A stretch of 64,000 bases of DNA. Origin: Pseudomonas kairouanensis. Lineage in GTDB: Bacteria; Pseudomonadota; Gammaproteobacteria; Pseudomonadales; Pseudomonadaceae. Below are positions 1-10,514 of the stretch, piece after piece. The stretch covers positions 1 to 64,000 of the forward strand of contig NZ_QUZU01000008.1 of assembly GCF_004682055.1 (NCBI RefSeq), written 5' to 3'. The notes under the pieces are model-generated. The model saw only the letters and a list, made by a program, of their open reading frames with translations. It was not told the DNA's origin and did not search any database. Both the position numbers and the translations under genes were made by a program. The stretch's first letter is position 1. The number at the start of each line of letters is the position of its first letter.

Positions 1-31
1 CACCGCATTCGCGAGCAAGCCCGCTCCCACA
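1..31. repeat. REP element, one arm, cut by window start
   Basis: The stretch reads TTCGCGAGCAAGCCCGCTCC with flanking bases and matches the arm of the REPIN at 16066-16154. Only one arm is visible; the partner would lie before base 1. This is the common Pseudomonas extragenic palindromic repeat. Confidence 0.8.
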
Positions 32-351
32 AGGGGAATGCATTCAACCTGAGGATTTTGCGCAAAACATTGATCTAGAGCGGTATCCGCTTCACCCCGA
101 TCGGTTAAAAGATCCCCGTCAACAACTAAGCACCATCCAAGCAAGTAACGACAACTTCCCCCGCCACACGAGAAACATTCGCTTAAACCCTGCGCAAACA
201 ATATTCATTATCATTTGGCTCGCGAAAACTTCGTTACAGGTTAAACAAAACATAATTGATCAAAAGCCCGCTAATGCCCACGCCACAAGGGTTACAGCCC
301 CATCGAGGTGCACTATGTCCTTATTCCATCGAATAATTTCGCTATAGGAAT
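32..351. other. Intergenic region upstream of nuoA, no gene seen
   Basis: No coding sequence with a convincing start and codon usage is seen. The stretch is more AT-rich than the nuo genes, as expected of a promoter region. A TTGATCAAAA stretch near 257-266 resembles half of an Anr/FNR site, but the second half is absent. Confidence 0.5.
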
Positions 352-380
352 TTTACTTGCCCGGTGTTTAGCCATAAAAT
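352..380 (+). promoter_or_regulatory. Candidate sigma70 promoter of the nuo operon
   Basis: TTTACT at 352-357 and TAAAAT at 375-380 are separated by 17 bp, a good sigma70 geometry. They lie about 90 bp before the nuoA start. Inference from sequence only; other promoters further upstream are possible. Confidence 0.4.
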
Positions 381-470
381 CACCGCGATTGATTGCACTG
401 CGACATATCGTCACTGCATCGTTACTTTTTCGAGCTCAGAGACCTTTGCTCTCTGTTAAGGATTTCCAGC

Positions 471-884
471 ATGACCGAAGCGACAGGACTCATGGCCCAC
501 AACTGGGGCTTTGCCATTTTCCTCCTCGGTGTTGTCGGCCTTTGTGCCTTCATGCTCGGTGTTTCCAGCCTCCTCGGGTCAAAAGCCTGGGGCCGCAGCA
601 AAAATGAACCGTTCGAGTCCGGCATGCTGCCTACAGGTGGCGCCCGCTTGCGGCTCTCAGCCAAATTCTATCTGGTCGCGATGCTGTTCGTGATCTTCGA
701 TATCGAAGCCCTCTTTCTCTTTGCCTGGTCTGTGTCCGTCCGCGAAAGCGGCTGGACCGGATTCGTCGAAGCTCTCGTTTTCATAGCAATTCTGTTGGCA
801 GGCCTTGTCTACCTATTCCGAGTGGGCGCCCTTGATTGGGCTCCGGAAGCTCGTCGTAAGCGGCAAGCGAAGCTGAAACAATGA
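471..884 (+). CDS. nuoA: NADH-quinone oxidoreductase subunit A
   Basis: Small membrane subunit of respiratory complex I, 137 aa, with three predicted membrane helices. It contains the conserved segment FESGMLPTG and the acidic stretch [12 protein letters not shown], both typical of NuoA near the quinone/E-channel region. The open frame extends upstream to 393, but the ATG at 471 is chosen because AAGGAT lies 7 bp before it and the protein then has the usual Pseudomonas length. First gene of the operon; its stop is 10 bp before the nuoB start. Confidence 0.96.
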   Translation: MTEATGLMAHNWGFAIFLLGVVGLCAFMLGVSSLLGSKAWGRSKNEPFESGMLPTGGARLRLSAKFYLVAMLFVIFDIEALFLFAWSVSVRESGWTGFVEALVFIAILLAGLVYLFRVGALDWAPEARRKRQAKLKQ

Positions 885-894
885 GGCTTTGGCG

Positions 895-1569
895 ATGCAA
901 TACAATCTCACCAGGATCGACCCGGATGCTCCTAACGAGCAGTACCCCATCGGCGAACGGGAAACCGTTTCCGACCCGTTAGAAGACCAAGTCCACAAAA
1001 ACATCTACATGGGCAAACTCGAAGACGTGCTGAGTGGCGCGGTCAACTGGGGGCGTAAAAACTCCCTGTGGCCGTACAACTTCGGCCTTTCGTGCTGCTA
1101 CGTGGAAATGACCACCGCCTTCACGGCGCCCCACGACATCGCGCGCTTTGGCGCCGAAGTTATCCGGGCATCGCCGCGCCAGGCGGATTTCATGGTTATC
1201 GCCGGCACCTGCTTTATCAAGATGGCGCCGATCATCCAGCGCCTCTATGAGCAAATGCTCGAACCAAAATGGGTTATCTCCATGGGTTCGTGCGCCAACT
1301 CCGGCGGCATGTACGACATCTACTCCGTGGTTCAAGGGGTGGACAAGTTCCTGCCCGTGGACGTCTACGTGCCTGGCTGCCCGCCTCGCCCTGAAGCATT
1401 CTTGCAAGGCTTGATGCTGTTGCAGGAATCGATTGGCAAGGAGCGTCGCCCGCTTTCCTGGGTCGTTGGCGATCAAGGCGTATACCGCGCCGAGATGCCT
1501 TCGCAAAAGGAACAGCGCCGCGAACAGCGAATCGCAGTCACCAACCTGCGCAGCCCTGACGAAGTCTGA
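895..1569 (+). CDS. nuoB: NADH-quinone oxidoreductase subunit B
   Basis: Peripheral-arm subunit carrying cluster N2, the last iron-sulfur cluster before quinone. Of 224 aa, Cys67, Cys68, Cys133 and Cys162 sit in [17 protein letters not shown] and VPGCPPRPE and are the expected [4Fe-4S] ligands. A TTG at 889 is in frame, but the ATG at 895 fits the TGAGG ribosome site that overlaps the nuoA stop and matches the usual N-terminus MQYNLTRID. Length and sequence are ordinary for Pseudomonas. Confidence 0.97.
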   Translation: MQYNLTRIDPDAPNEQYPIGERETVSDPLEDQVHKNIYMGKLEDVLSGAVNWGRKNSLWPYNFGLSCCYVEMTTAFTAPHDIARFGAEVIRASPRQADFMVIAGTCFIKMAPIIQRLYEQMLEPKWVISMGSCANSGGMYDIYSVVQGVDKFLPVDVYVPGCPPRPEAFLQGLMLLQESIGKERRPLSWVVGDQGVYRAEMPSQKEQRREQRIAVTNLRSPDEV

Positions 1570-1642
1570 TCCAGCCCCGCTTCTTTTATAGAACGAACAC
1601 CTGGCTTCATTCTTTACGTTGACCGAAAGCGATAAAAAAACC

Positions 1643-3427
1643 ATGACTACAGGCAGTGCTCGACGCATCCCGCCTTATAAGGCAGACGACCAGGATGTGG
1701 TCGTCGAACTCAATAACCGTTTTGGCCCTGACGCCTTCACCGCCCAGGCCACACGCACCGGTATGCCGGTGCTGTGGGTGGCGCGTGCCAAGCTCGTCGA
1801 AGTCCTGACCTTCCTGCGTAACCTGCCCAAGCCGTACGTCATGCTCTATGACCTGCATGGCGTGGACGAGCGTCTGCGCACCAAGCGTCAAGGGCTGCCG
1901 AGCGGCGCCGATTTCACCGTGTTCTACCACCTGATGTCGCTGGAACGTAACAGCGACGTGATGATCAAGGTCGCGCTGAGCGAAAGCGACCTGAGCATCC
2001 CGACCGTCACCGGTATCTGGCCCAACGCCAGCTGGTACGAGCGTGAAGTCTGGGACATGTTCGGCATCGACTTCCCGGGCCACCCGCACCTGACGCGCAT
2101 CATGATGCCGCCAACGTGGGAAGGTCACCCGCTGCGCAAGGACTTCCCTGCCCGCGCCACCGAATTCGACCCGTTCAGCCTCAACCTCGCCAAGCAGCAG
2201 CTTGAAGAAGAAGCCGCGCGCTTCCGCCCGGAAGACTGGGGCATGAAACGCTCTGGCACCAACGAGGACTACATGTTCCTCAACCTGGGCCCGAACCACC
2301 CTTCGGCCCACGGTGCCTTCCGTATCATCCTGCAACTGGACGGCGAAGAAATCGTCGACTGCGTGCCAGACATCGGCTACCACCACCGGGGTGCCGAGAA
2401 GATGGCCGAGCGCCAGTCGTGGCACAGCTTCATCCCGTACACCGACCGTATCGACTACCTCGGCGGCGTGATGAACAACCTGCCGTACGTGCTTTCGGTC
2501 GAGAAGCTCGCCGGCATCAAGGTACCGGACCGCGTCGACACCATCCGCATCATGATGGCCGAGTTCTTCCGGATCACCAGCCACCTGCTGTTCCTGGGTA
2601 CCTACATCCAGGACGTCGGCGCCATGACCCCGGTGTTCTTCACCTTCACCGACCGTCAGCGCGCCTACAAGGTCATCGAAGCCATCACCGGTTTCCGCCT
2701 GCACCCGGCCTGGTACCGCATTGGCGGTGTTGCACACGACCTGCCGAACGGCTGGGAGCGCCTGGTTAAAGAGTTCATCGACTGGATGCCCAAGCGTCTG
2801 GACGAGTACCAAAAGGCTGCGCTGGATAACAGCATCCTTAAAGGCCGTACCATCGGCGTTGCCCAGTACAACACCAAAGAGGCGTTGGAATGGGGCGTCA
2901 CCGGTGCCGGTCTGCGTTCAACTGGCTGCGACTTCGACCTGCGTAAAGCGCGCCCGTACTCGGGCTACGAGAACTTCGAATTCGAAGTGCCGCTGGCCGC
3001 CAATGGCGATGCCTACGACCGTTGCATCGTGCGCGTCGAAGAAATGCGCCAGAGCCTGAAGATCATCGAGCAGTGCATGCGCAACATGCCGGCTGGCCCG
3101 TACAAGGCGGATCACCCGCTGACCACGCCGCCGCCGAAAGAGCGCACGCTGCAGCACATCGAAACCCTGATCACGCACTTCCTGCAAGTTTCGTGGGGCC
3201 CGGTCATGCCGGCCAACGAATCCTTCCAGATGATCGAAGCGACCAAGGGTATCAACAGTTATTACCTGACGAGCGATGGCGGCACCATGAGCTACCGCAC
3301 CCGGATCCGTACCCCAAGCTTTGCCCACTTGCAGCAGATCCCTTCGGTGATCAAAGGCGAGATGGTCGCGGACTTGATTGCGTACCTGGGTAGTATCGAT
3401 TTCGTTATGGCCGACGTGGACCGCTAA
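1643..3427 (+). CDS. nuoC: NADH-quinone oxidoreductase fused subunit C/D
   Basis: Fusion of NuoC (about residues 1-190) and NuoD (about 205-594) in one 594-aa chain, as in E. coli and other gammaproteobacteria. The NuoC part has [18 protein letters not shown]. The NuoD part has [13 protein letters not shown] and [11 protein letters not shown], which line the quinone site next to NuoB. The frame runs up to a TTG at 1619. The ATG at 1643 gives the standard N-terminus MTTGSA, although neither start has a strong ribosome site. It ends 2 bp before nuoE. Confidence 0.96.
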   Translation: MTTGSARRIPPYKADDQDVVVELNNRFGPDAFTAQATRTGMPVLWVARAKLVEVLTFLRNLPKPYVMLYDLHGVDERLRTKRQGLPSGADFTVFYHLMSLERNSDVMIKVALSESDLSIPTVTGIWPNASWYEREVWDMFGIDFPGHPHLTRIMMPPTWEGHPLRKDFPARATEFDPFSLNLAKQQLEEEAARFRPEDWGMKRSGTNEDYMFLNLGPNHPSAHGAFRIILQLDGEEIVDCVPDIGYHHRGAEKMAERQSWHSFIPYTDRIDYLGGVMNNLPYVLSVEKLAGIKVPDRVDTIRIMMAEFFRITSHLLFLGTYIQDVGAMTPVFFTFTDRQRAYKVIEAITGFRLHPAWYRIGGVAHDLPNGWERLVKEFIDWMPKRLDEYQKAALDNSILKGRTIGVAQYNTKEALEWGVTGAGLRSTGCDFDLRKARPYSGYENFEFEVPLAANGDAYDRCIVRVEEMRQSLKIIEQCMRNMPAGPYKADHPLTTPPPKERTLQHIETLITHFLQVSWGPVMPANESFQMIEATKGINSYYLTSDGGTMSYRTRIRTPSFAHLQQIPSVIKGEMVADLIAYLGSIDFVMADVDR

Positions 3428-3429
3428 GC

Positions 3430-3927
3430 ATGAACAGCACGCTTATCCAGACAGACCGTTTCACCTTGAGTGAAACCGAGCGCTCGGCCATCGAGCACGA
3501 GCTGCATCACTACGAAGACCCGCGCGCGGCGTCGATCGAAGCCTTGAAGATCGTCCAGAAGGAACGTGGCTGGGTGCCGGACGGCGCCCTCTACGCCATC
3601 GGCGAAATCCTCGGTATCCCCGCCAGCGACGTTGAAGGCGTGGCCACGTTCTACAGCCAGATCTTCCGCCAGCCGGTAGGCCGCCACATCATTCGCGTGT
3701 GCGACAGCATGGTCTGCTACATCGGCGGCCACGAGAAAGTGGTTGACGCGATCCAGACCAAACTGGGCATCGGCCTGGGCCAAACCACTGCAGACGGGCG
3801 TTTCACCCTGCTGCCGGTGTGCTGCCTGGGCAACTGCGACAAGGCGCCGGCGTTGATGATCGACGACGACACATTCGGTGACGTGCAGGCAACTGGCGTG
3901 ACCCAATTGCTTGAGGGCTACCCATGA
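3430..3927 (+). CDS. nuoE: NADH-quinone oxidoreductase subunit E
   Basis: The 24-kDa subunit of the NADH dehydrogenase module, 165 aa. Cys91, Cys96, Cys132 and Cys136 (VCDSMVC and CCLGNC) are the ligands of the [2Fe-2S] cluster N1a. It works with NuoF and NuoG in NADH oxidation. The stop overlaps the nuoF ATG by 4 bp, which implies translational coupling. Confidence 0.97.
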   Translation: MNSTLIQTDRFTLSETERSAIEHELHHYEDPRAASIEALKIVQKERGWVPDGALYAIGEILGIPASDVEGVATFYSQIFRQPVGRHIIRVCDSMVCYIGGHEKVVDAIQTKLGIGLGQTTADGRFTLLPVCCLGNCDKAPALMIDDDTFGDVQATGVTQLLEGYP

Positions 3928-5279
3928 CCCTTACATCCTTCGGCCCGGCCAACCTGATCAAGCGTTCGCCTGAGACCCACCCACTGACCTGGCGCCTGCG
4001 TGACGATGCCGAGCCTGTTTGGCTCGACGAGTACCAGGCCAAGAACGGTTATGCGGCTGCCCGCAAAGCCTTTGCCGACATGGCCCAGGACGACATCGTC
4101 CAGACCGTGAAAGACGCAGGCCTCAAAGGTCGCGGCGGTGCAGGCTTCCCCACTGGCGTGAAGTGGGGCCTGATGCCAAAAGACGAATCCATCAACATCC
4201 GCTACCTGCTGTGCAACGCGGATGAAATGGAGCCCAACACCTGGAAAGACCGCATGCTGATGGAGCAACTGCCCCATCTGCTGATCGAAGGCATGCTGAT
4301 CAGTGCCCGCGCGCTGAAAACCTACCGGGGCTATATCTTCCTGCGTGGCGAGTACACCACCGCTGCCAAGCACCTCAACCGTGCTGTGGAAGAAGCCAAG
4401 GCCGCTGGCCTTTTGGGCAAGAACATCCTGGGTTCCGGTTTTGACTTCGAACTGTTCGTGCACACCGGCGCCGGGCGTTATATCTGCGGTGAAGAAACCG
4501 CACTGATCAACTCCCTCGAAGGCCGCCGTGCCAACCCGCGCTCCAAGCCGCCCTTCCCTGCCGCCGTGGGCGTGTGGGGCAAGCCGACATGCGTGAACAA
4601 CGTCGAGACCTTGTGCAACGTGCCGGCGATCATCGCCGACGGCGTGGACTGGTACAAATCGTTGGCCCGTGAAGGCAGCGAAGACATGGGCACCAAGCTC
4701 ATGGGCTTCTCCGGCAAGGTCAAGAACCCTGGCCTGTGGGAGCTGCCGTTCGGCGTGACCGCACGCGAGCTGTTCGAGGACTACGCCGGCGGCATGCGCG
4801 ACGGCTACACCTTGAAAGCCTGGCAGCCAGGCGGCGCCGGTACCGGCTTCCTGCTGCCCGAGCACCTCGATGCCCAGATGTATGCCGGCGGCATCGGCAA
4901 GGTCGGCACCCGGATGGGTACGGGCCTGGCGATGGCGGTGGACAACACCGTGAACATGGTCTCGCTGCTGCGCAACATGGAGCAGTTCTTTGCCCGTGAA
5001 TCCTGCGGCTTCTGTACCCCATGCCGCGACGGTCTGCCGTGGAGCGTCAAGCTGCTGATGGCCCTGGAAAAAGGCGAAGGCCGCGAGGGTGATATCGAAA
5101 CCCTGCTGGGCTTGGTCGGTTTCCTCGGCCCAGGCAAGACCTTCTGTGCTCACGCACCGGGCGCCGTGGAGCCATTGGGCAGCGCCATCAAATACTTCCG
5201 CTCGGAGTTCGAAGCCGGCATCGCGCCTACCAGCGCCGCCGTCCCGCCTCTGGCAAGGCCGATCGTAGTCGGCGCGTAA
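3924..5279 (+). CDS. nuoF: NADH-quinone oxidoreductase subunit F (NADH and FMN binding)
   Basis: Subunit that oxidises NADH through FMN, 451 aa. GRGGAGFP at 69-76 is the glycine-rich NADH/FMN loop. Cys361, Cys364, Cys367 ([11 protein letters not shown]) and Cys408 hold the [4Fe-4S] cluster N3. It starts with an ATGA overlap with nuoE. A 135-bp gap with a strong hairpin separates it from nuoG, the longest gap within the operon. Confidence 0.97.
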   Translation: MTLTSFGPANLIKRSPETHPLTWRLRDDAEPVWLDEYQAKNGYAAARKAFADMAQDDIVQTVKDAGLKGRGGAGFPTGVKWGLMPKDESINIRYLLCNADEMEPNTWKDRMLMEQLPHLLIEGMLISARALKTYRGYIFLRGEYTTAAKHLNRAVEEAKAAGLLGKNILGSGFDFELFVHTGAGRYICGEETALINSLEGRRANPRSKPPFPAAVGVWGKPTCVNNVETLCNVPAIIADGVDWYKSLAREGSEDMGTKLMGFSGKVKNPGLWELPFGVTARELFEDYAGGMRDGYTLKAWQPGGAGTGFLLPEHLDAQMYAGGIGKVGTRMGTGLAMAVDNTVNMVSLLRNMEQFFARESCGFCTPCRDGLPWSVKLLMALEKGEGREGDIETLLGLVGFLGPGKTFCAHAPGAVEPLGSAIKYFRSEFEAGIAPTSAAVPPLARPIVVGA

Positions 5280-5290
5280 CGCTTAAAAAG

Positions 5291-5312
5291 GCGAAGGGTC
5301 CGTGCCCTTCGC
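5291..5312 (+). other. Hairpin between nuoF and nuoG
   Basis: GCGAAGGG (5291-5298) and CCCTTCGC (5305-5312) form a perfect 8-bp stem with a 6-nt loop, followed by TTTCTC rather than a clean T-run. It sits in the 135-bp gap after nuoF. It may be a weak attenuator or an mRNA-stabilising or processing structure; a full terminator is unlikely in mid-operon. Confidence 0.55.
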
Positions 5313-5414
5313 TTTCTCATGTGCTGACGCCTCAAGGGCTGTGTAGATGCACATGAATAACAAGATTCCATTAGCCACGCCCGCTGACAACGGGCCAACG
5401 AAGAACTTTGAACC

Positions 5415-8126
5415 ATGGCCACTATCCACGTAGACGGCAAAGCGCTCGAAGTCGATGGGGCAGACAACCTGTTACAGGCATGTCTGTCACTCGGCCTCGA
5501 CATCCCGTATTTCTGCTGGCACCCCGCACTTGGTAGCGTCGGTGCCTGTCGCCAGTGTGCGGTCAAGCAATACACCGACGAAAACGACACCCGTGGTCGC
5601 ATCGTCATGTCCTGCATGACCCCAGCCACCGACAACACCTGGATCTCCATCGAAGATGAAGAATCCAAGGCGTTCCGCGCCAGCGTTGTCGAATGGCTGA
5701 TGACCAACCACCCCCACGACTGCCCGGTCTGTGAGGAAGGCGGTCACTGCCACCTGCAAGACATGACCGTGATGACCGGCCACAACGAGCGCCGTTATCG
5801 CTTCACCAAGCGTACCCACCAGAACCAGGACCTCGGCCCGTTCATCTCCCACGAGATGAACCGCTGCATCGCCTGCTACCGTTGCGTGCGTTTCTATAAA
5901 GACTACGCCGGCGGCACCGACCTGGGCGTATTCGGCGCCCACGACAACGTGTACTTCGGTCGCGTTGAAGACGGCGTGCTCGAAAGCGAGTTCTCCGGCA
6001 ACCTCACCGAGGTCTGCCCGACCGGTGTGTTCACCGACAAGACTCACTCCGAGCGCTACAACCGTAAGTGGGACATGCAATTTGCGCCGAGCATCTGTCA
6101 CGGCTGCTCCAGCGGTTGCAACATCTCGCCGGGCGAGCGCTACGGCGAACTGCGTCGCATCGAAAACCGCTTCAACGGTTCGGTCAACCAGTACTTCCTG
6201 TGCGACCGTGGCCGGTTCGGCTATGGCTACGTCAACCGCAAGGACCGCCCGCGCCAGCCACTGGCCGGTGGGGTCAAGCTGAGCCTGGACGACGCGCTGG
6301 ATAAAGCCGCCGACCTGCTGCGCGGCCGCAACATTGTCGGTATCGGTTCGCCCCGCGCCAGCCTTGAAAGCAACTACGCGCTGCGCGAGCTGGTGGGCGC
6401 CGAGCACTTCTACAGCGGCATCGAAGCCGGTGAGCTGGAACGCATCCGCCTGGTCCTGCAAGTGCTGAACGACAGCCCGCTGCCGGTTCCGAACATGCGC
6501 GACATCGAAGACCACGACGCCATTTTCGTGCTCGGTGAAGACCTGACCCAAACCGCCGCCCGCGTGGCCCTGTCCCTGCGCCAGTCGGTCAAGGGCAAGG
6601 CTGAAGACATGGCCGACGCCATGCGCGTACAGCCATGGCTCGACGCGGCCGTGAAAAACATCGGCCAGCACGCGCTGAACCCGCTGTTTATCGCAAGCCT
6701 GGCTGAAACCAAGCTCGACGATATCGCCGAAGAGTGCGTGCACGCTGCGCCTGACGACCTGGCCCGCATCGGTTTCGCCGTGGCCCACGCCCTGGACGCC
6801 AGCGCCCCTGCCGTCGAAGGCCTGGACACTGAAGCCGTCGAACTGGCCCAGCGCATCGCCGACGCCCTGCTGGCCGCCAAGCGTCCCTTGATCATTGCCG
6901 GTACCTCCCTGGGCTCCAAGGCGCTGATCGAAGCCGCTGCCAACATCGCCAAGGCCTTGAAGCTGCGCGAGAAGAACGGTTCCATCAGCCTGGTGGTACC
7001 AGAAGCCAACAGCCTCGGCCTGGCAATGCTCGGTGGCGAGTCTCTGGACGCTGGCCTGCAAGCGGTGATCGACGGCAATGCCGACGCCATCGTGGTGCTG
7101 GAAAACGACCTGTATACCCGTACGGACTCGGCCAAGATCGACGCCGCACTGGACGCTGCCAAAGTCCTGATCGTCGCCGACCACCAGAAAACCGCGACCA
7201 GCGACCGTGCCGACCTGGTGCTGCCAGCCGCCACCTTCGCCGAAGGCGACGGTACCCTGGTGAGCCAGGAAGGCCGCGCCCAGCGCTTCTTCCAGGTGTT
7301 CGACCCGAAATACATGGATGCCAGCATCCTGGTGCACGAAGGCTGGCGCTGGCTGCATGCCCTGCGCGCCACCCTGCTGAACCAGCCGATCGACTGGACC
7401 CAGCTCGACCACGTCACCGCTGCTACCGCCGCGAGCGCGCCGCAGCTGGCCCGTATCGTCGACGCTGCACCGTCCGCCGCGTTCCGCATCAAGGGCATGA
7501 AACTGGCCCGTGAACCGCTGCGTTACTCCGGTCGTACCGCCATGCGCGCCAACATCAGCGTGCACGAACCGCGGACTCCGCAGGACAACGACACCGCGTT
7601 CGCCTTCTCCATGGAAGGCTACTCGGGCTCCGCCGAACCGCGTCAACAGGTGCCGTTCGCCTGGTCGCCGGGTTGGAACTCGCCGCAAGCCTGGAACAAG
7701 TTCCAGGACGAAGTCGGTGGTCACATCCGCGCTGGCGACCCGGGCACCCGCCTGATCGAAAGCACCGGTGACTCGCTGAACTGGTTCGCTGCGGTACCGC
7801 GTCCGTTCAACCCGGCCCAGGGTACCTGGCAGGTAGTGCCGTTCTTCCACCTGTTCGGCAGCGAAGAGAACTCTTCCAAGGCCGCACCGGTTCAAGAACG
7901 TCTGCCAGAAGCCTACGTGTCCGTGGCCAAGTCCGAAGCCGACCGCCTGGGTGTCAACGACGGTGCCTTGCTCAGCCTGACCGTCGCCGGCCAGACCCTG
8001 CGTCTGCCGCTGCGCATCAACGAAGAGTTGGGTGCTGGCCTGGTTGCCCTGCCAAAAGGCATCGCCGGTATTCCAGCGGCCATCTTTGGCAAAACCGTTG
8101 ACGGTCTGCAGGAGGCAGCGCAATGA
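5415..8126 (+). CDS. nuoG: NADH-quinone oxidoreductase subunit G
   Basis: Large iron-sulfur subunit of 903 aa carrying electrons from NuoF towards NuoI. Visible clusters: [2Fe-2S] at Cys34/45/48/67; the N5 type at His99, Cys103, Cys106, Cys112; N4 at Cys151/154/157/201; and the extra N7 cluster at Cys228/231/235/263, which only some bacteria keep. The rest is the molybdopterin-oxidoreductase-like fold without cofactor. Its stop overlaps the nuoH start by 4 bp. Confidence 0.96.
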   Translation: MATIHVDGKALEVDGADNLLQACLSLGLDIPYFCWHPALGSVGACRQCAVKQYTDENDTRGRIVMSCMTPATDNTWISIEDEESKAFRASVVEWLMTNHPHDCPVCEEGGHCHLQDMTVMTGHNERRYRFTKRTHQNQDLGPFISHEMNRCIACYRCVRFYKDYAGGTDLGVFGAHDNVYFGRVEDGVLESEFSGNLTEVCPTGVFTDKTHSERYNRKWDMQFAPSICHGCSSGCNISPGERYGELRRIENRFNGSVNQYFLCDRGRFGYGYVNRKDRPRQPLAGGVKLSLDDALDKAADLLRGRNIVGIGSPRASLESNYALRELVGAEHFYSGIEAGELERIRLVLQVLNDSPLPVPNMRDIEDHDAIFVLGEDLTQTAARVALSLRQSVKGKAEDMADAMRVQPWLDAAVKNIGQHALNPLFIASLAETKLDDIAEECVHAAPDDLARIGFAVAHALDASAPAVEGLDTEAVELAQRIADALLAAKRPLIIAGTSLGSKALIEAAANIAKALKLREKNGSISLVVPEANSLGLAMLGGESLDAGLQAVIDGNADAIVVLENDLYTRTDSAKIDAALDAAKVLIVADHQKTATSDRADLVLPAATFAEGDGTLVSQEGRAQRFFQVFDPKYMDASILVHEGWRWLHALRATLLNQPIDWTQLDHVTAATAASAPQLARIVDAAPSAAFRIKGMKLAREPLRYSGRTAMRANISVHEPRTPQDNDTAFAFSMEGYSGSAEPRQQVPFAWSPGWNSPQAWNKFQDEVGGHIRAGDPGTRLIESTGDSLNWFAAVPRPFNPAQGTWQVVPFFHLFGSEENSSKAAPVQERLPEAYVSVAKSEADRLGVNDGALLSLTVAGQTLRLPLRINEELGAGLVALPKGIAGIPAAIFGKTVDGLQEAAQ

Positions 8127-9130
8127 CTTGGTTCACGCCGGAAGTAATTGACGTGATCATTTCGGTGGTCAAGGCCATCGTGATCCTGTTGGCCGTGGTC
8201 GTGGCGGGCGCGCTGCTCAGCTTCGTCGAACGTCGCCTGCTGGGCTGGTGGCAGGACCGTTATGGTCCGAACCGCGTTGGCCCATTCGGCATGTTCCAGA
8301 TCGCCGCCGACATGCTGAAAATGTTCTTCAAGGAAGACTGGACCCCACCCTTTGCCGACAAGGTGATCTTCACCCTGGCACCGGTCGTGGCCATGAGCGC
8401 CTTGCTGATCGCCTTCGCGATCATCCCGATCACCCCGACCTGGGGCGTGGCGGACCTGAACATCGGCTTGCTGTTCTTCTTCGCCATGGCCGGTTTGTCG
8501 GTCTACGCGGTGCTGTTCGCCGGTTGGTCGAGTAACAACAAGTTCGCCCTGCTGGGCAGCTTGCGGGCTTCGGCCCAGACCGTGTCCTACGAAGTGTTCA
8601 TGGGCCTGGCGCTGATGGGCATCGTGGTGCAGGTCGGCTCGTTCAACATGCGCGACATCGTTGAGTACCAGGCACAGAACCTGTGGTTCATCATTCCGCA
8701 GTTCTTCGGCTTCTGTACCTTCTTCATCGCTGGCGTCGCCGTGACTCACCGTCACCCGTTCGACCAACCGGAAGCGGAACAGGAACTGGCCGACGGTTAC
8801 CACATTGAATATGCCGGCATGAAGTGGGGCATGTTCTTCGTCGGTGAATACATCGGCATCATCTTGATCTCGGCCCTGCTGGTCACGCTGTTCTTCGGCG
8901 GCTGGCACGGTCCGTTCGGCATCCTGCCGCAGTTGGCGTTCTTCTGGTTCTTCCTCAAGACCGCGTTCTTCATCATGTTGTTTATCCTGCTGCGCGCTTC
9001 CATTCCGCGTCCACGATACGACCAGGTGATGGATTTCAGCTGGCGCTTCTGCCTGCCGCTGACCCTGATCAATTTGCTGGTGACGGCTGCCGTTGTGTTG
9101 TTGAACACGCCCGCCGGCGCGGTTCAGTGA
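8123..9130 (+). CDS. nuoH: NADH-quinone oxidoreductase subunit H
   Basis: Membrane subunit at the junction of the two arms of complex I, 335 aa with about eight helices. The loop with [20 protein letters not shown] and the later [20 protein letters not shown] region are the conserved NuoH signatures around the quinone cavity. It is coupled to nuoG by an ATGA overlap and followed 11 bp later by nuoI. Confidence 0.97.
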   Translation: MTWFTPEVIDVIISVVKAIVILLAVVVAGALLSFVERRLLGWWQDRYGPNRVGPFGMFQIAADMLKMFFKEDWTPPFADKVIFTLAPVVAMSALLIAFAIIPITPTWGVADLNIGLLFFFAMAGLSVYAVLFAGWSSNNKFALLGSLRASAQTVSYEVFMGLALMGIVVQVGSFNMRDIVEYQAQNLWFIIPQFFGFCTFFIAGVAVTHRHPFDQPEAEQELADGYHIEYAGMKWGMFFVGEYIGIILISALLVTLFFGGWHGPFGILPQLAFFWFFLKTAFFIMLFILLRASIPRPRYDQVMDFSWRFCLPLTLINLLVTAAVVLLNTPAGAVQ

Positions 9131-9141
9131 GGATTTGACCC

Positions 9142-9690
9142 ATGTTCAAATATATTGGCGACATCGTTAAGGGTACCGGTACCCAGTTGCGAAGCCTGGT
9201 GATGGTTTTCGGCCATGGCTTTCGCAAACGCGACACCCTGCAATACCCGGAAGAGGCGGTGTACCTGCCGCCGCGTTATCGCGGCCGTATCGTCCTCACC
9301 CGCGACCCCGATGGCGAAGAGCGTTGCGTAGCCTGCAACCTGTGCGCCGTGGCGTGCCCGGTGGGTTGCATCTCCCTGCAGAAAGCTGAAACCGAAGACG
9401 GTCGCTGGTACCCGGACTTCTTCCGCATCAACTTCTCGCGCTGCATTTTCTGCGGCCTCTGCGAGGAAGCTTGCCCGACCACCGCGATCCAGCTCACGCC
9501 GGATTTCGAGATGGCCGAGTTCAAACGTCAGGACCTGGTGTACGAGAAAGAAGATCTGCTGATCTCTGGTCCCGGTAAAAACCCTGATTACAACTTCTAT
9601 CGTGTTGCAGGTATGGCCGTTGCCGGTAAGCCCAAAGGCGCCGCACAAAACGAAGCCGAGCCGATCAACGTGAAGAGCTTGCTGCCTTAA
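9142..9690 (+). CDS. nuoI: NADH-quinone oxidoreductase subunit I
   Basis: Ferredoxin-like subunit, 182 aa, with two [4Fe-4S] clusters (N6a, N6b). The ligand sets are Cys62/65/68/72 ([12 protein letters not shown]) and Cys101/104/107/111 ([12 protein letters not shown]), with cross-pairing usual for 8Fe ferredoxins. An N-terminal amphipathic stretch anchors it near the membrane. AGGAT precedes the start at a normal distance. Confidence 0.97.
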   Translation: MFKYIGDIVKGTGTQLRSLVMVFGHGFRKRDTLQYPEEAVYLPPRYRGRIVLTRDPDGEERCVACNLCAVACPVGCISLQKAETEDGRWYPDFFRINFSRCIFCGLCEEACPTTAIQLTPDFEMAEFKRQDLVYEKEDLLISGPGKNPDYNFYRVAGMAVAGKPKGAAQNEAEPINVKSLLP

Positions 9691-9699
9691 GGAAGAAAG

Positions 9700-10203
9700 A
9701 TGGAATTCGCTTTCTATTTCGCGTCCGGTATTGCAGTGGTGTCCACGCTTCGCGTGATCACCAACACCAATCCTGTGCACGCCCTGCTCTACCTGATCAT
9801 TTCGTTGATCGCCGTGGCCATGACCTTTTTCAGCCTCGGCGCACCGTTCGCCGGTGTACTGGAAGTGATCGCCTACGCTGGCGCCATCATGGTGCTGTTC
9901 GTGTTTGTGGTGATGATGCTCAACCTGGGGCCGGCTTCGGTCGCCCAGGAGCGCGTCTGGCTCAAGCCCGGCATCTGGCTCGGCCCGGTCGTGCTGGCAG
10001 CCCTGCTGCTGGGTGAACTGCTGTATGTGCTGTTCGCTCACCAGAGCGGCCAGGCCATCGGCCACACCACCGTAGACGCCAAGGCCGTGGGCATCAGCCT
10101 GTTCGGCCCGTACCTGCTGGTGGTCGAACTGGCTTCGATGCTGCTGCTCGCTGCAGCCATCACCGCCTTCCACTTGGGCCGCAACGAAGCCAAGGAGCAA
10201 TGA
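9700..10203 (+). CDS. nuoJ: NADH-quinone oxidoreductase subunit J
   Basis: Membrane subunit of 167 aa with about five helices. The third helix region contains [20 protein letters not shown], the conserved NuoJ signature involved in coupling. GGAAGA lies directly upstream. Followed by nuoK, whose start is 2 bp past this stop. Confidence 0.96.
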   Translation: MEFAFYFASGIAVVSTLRVITNTNPVHALLYLIISLIAVAMTFFSLGAPFAGVLEVIAYAGAIMVLFVFVVMMLNLGPASVAQERVWLKPGIWLGPVVLAALLLGELLYVLFAHQSGQAIGHTTVDAKAVGISLFGPYLLVVELASMLLLAAAITAFHLGRNEAKEQ

Positions 10204-10205
10204 CG

Positions 10206-10514
10206 ATGCCTGCTATCCCTTTGGAGCATGGTCTGGCGGTCGCCGGCATCCTGTTCTGCCTTGGCCTGGTCGGCCTGATGGTTCGCCGTAACATTCTGTT
10301 CGTGTTGATGAGCCTGGAAATCATGATGAACGCCGCCGCACTGGCCTTCATCGTTGCCGGTGCACGTTGGGGCCAGCCAGATGGACAAGTCATGTTCATC
10401 CTGGTGATCAGCCTGGCAGCCGCCGAGGCCAGTATTGGCCTGGCGATCCTGCTGCAACTGTATCGTCGCTTCCACACGCTTGATATCGACGCTGCCAGTG
10501 AGATGCGCGGATGA
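10206..10514 (+). CDS. nuoK: NADH-quinone oxidoreductase subunit K
   Basis: Small antiporter-like subunit, 102 aa with three helices. Glu38 and Glu74 correspond to the two essential intramembrane glutamates of NuoK. Two ATGs compete, at 10200 and 10206. AGGAG at 10192-10196 is only 3 bp from the first but 9 bp from the second, so 10206 is chosen, which also gives the usual 102-aa length. It overlaps nuoL by 4 bp. Confidence 0.95.
   Translation: MPAIPLEHGLAVAGILFCLGLVGLMVRRNILFVLMSLEIMMNAAALAFIVAGARWGQPDGQVMFILVISLAAAEASIGLAILLQLYRRFHTLDIDAASEMRG

Noticed and set aside
257..266. Anr/FNR box upstream of nuoA
   Set aside because: Only one half-site (TTGAT) is present; the second half does not fit.
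5487..8123. 878-aa open frame antisense to nuoG
   Set aside because: Shadow frame; nuoG on the other strand has all expected cluster ligands.
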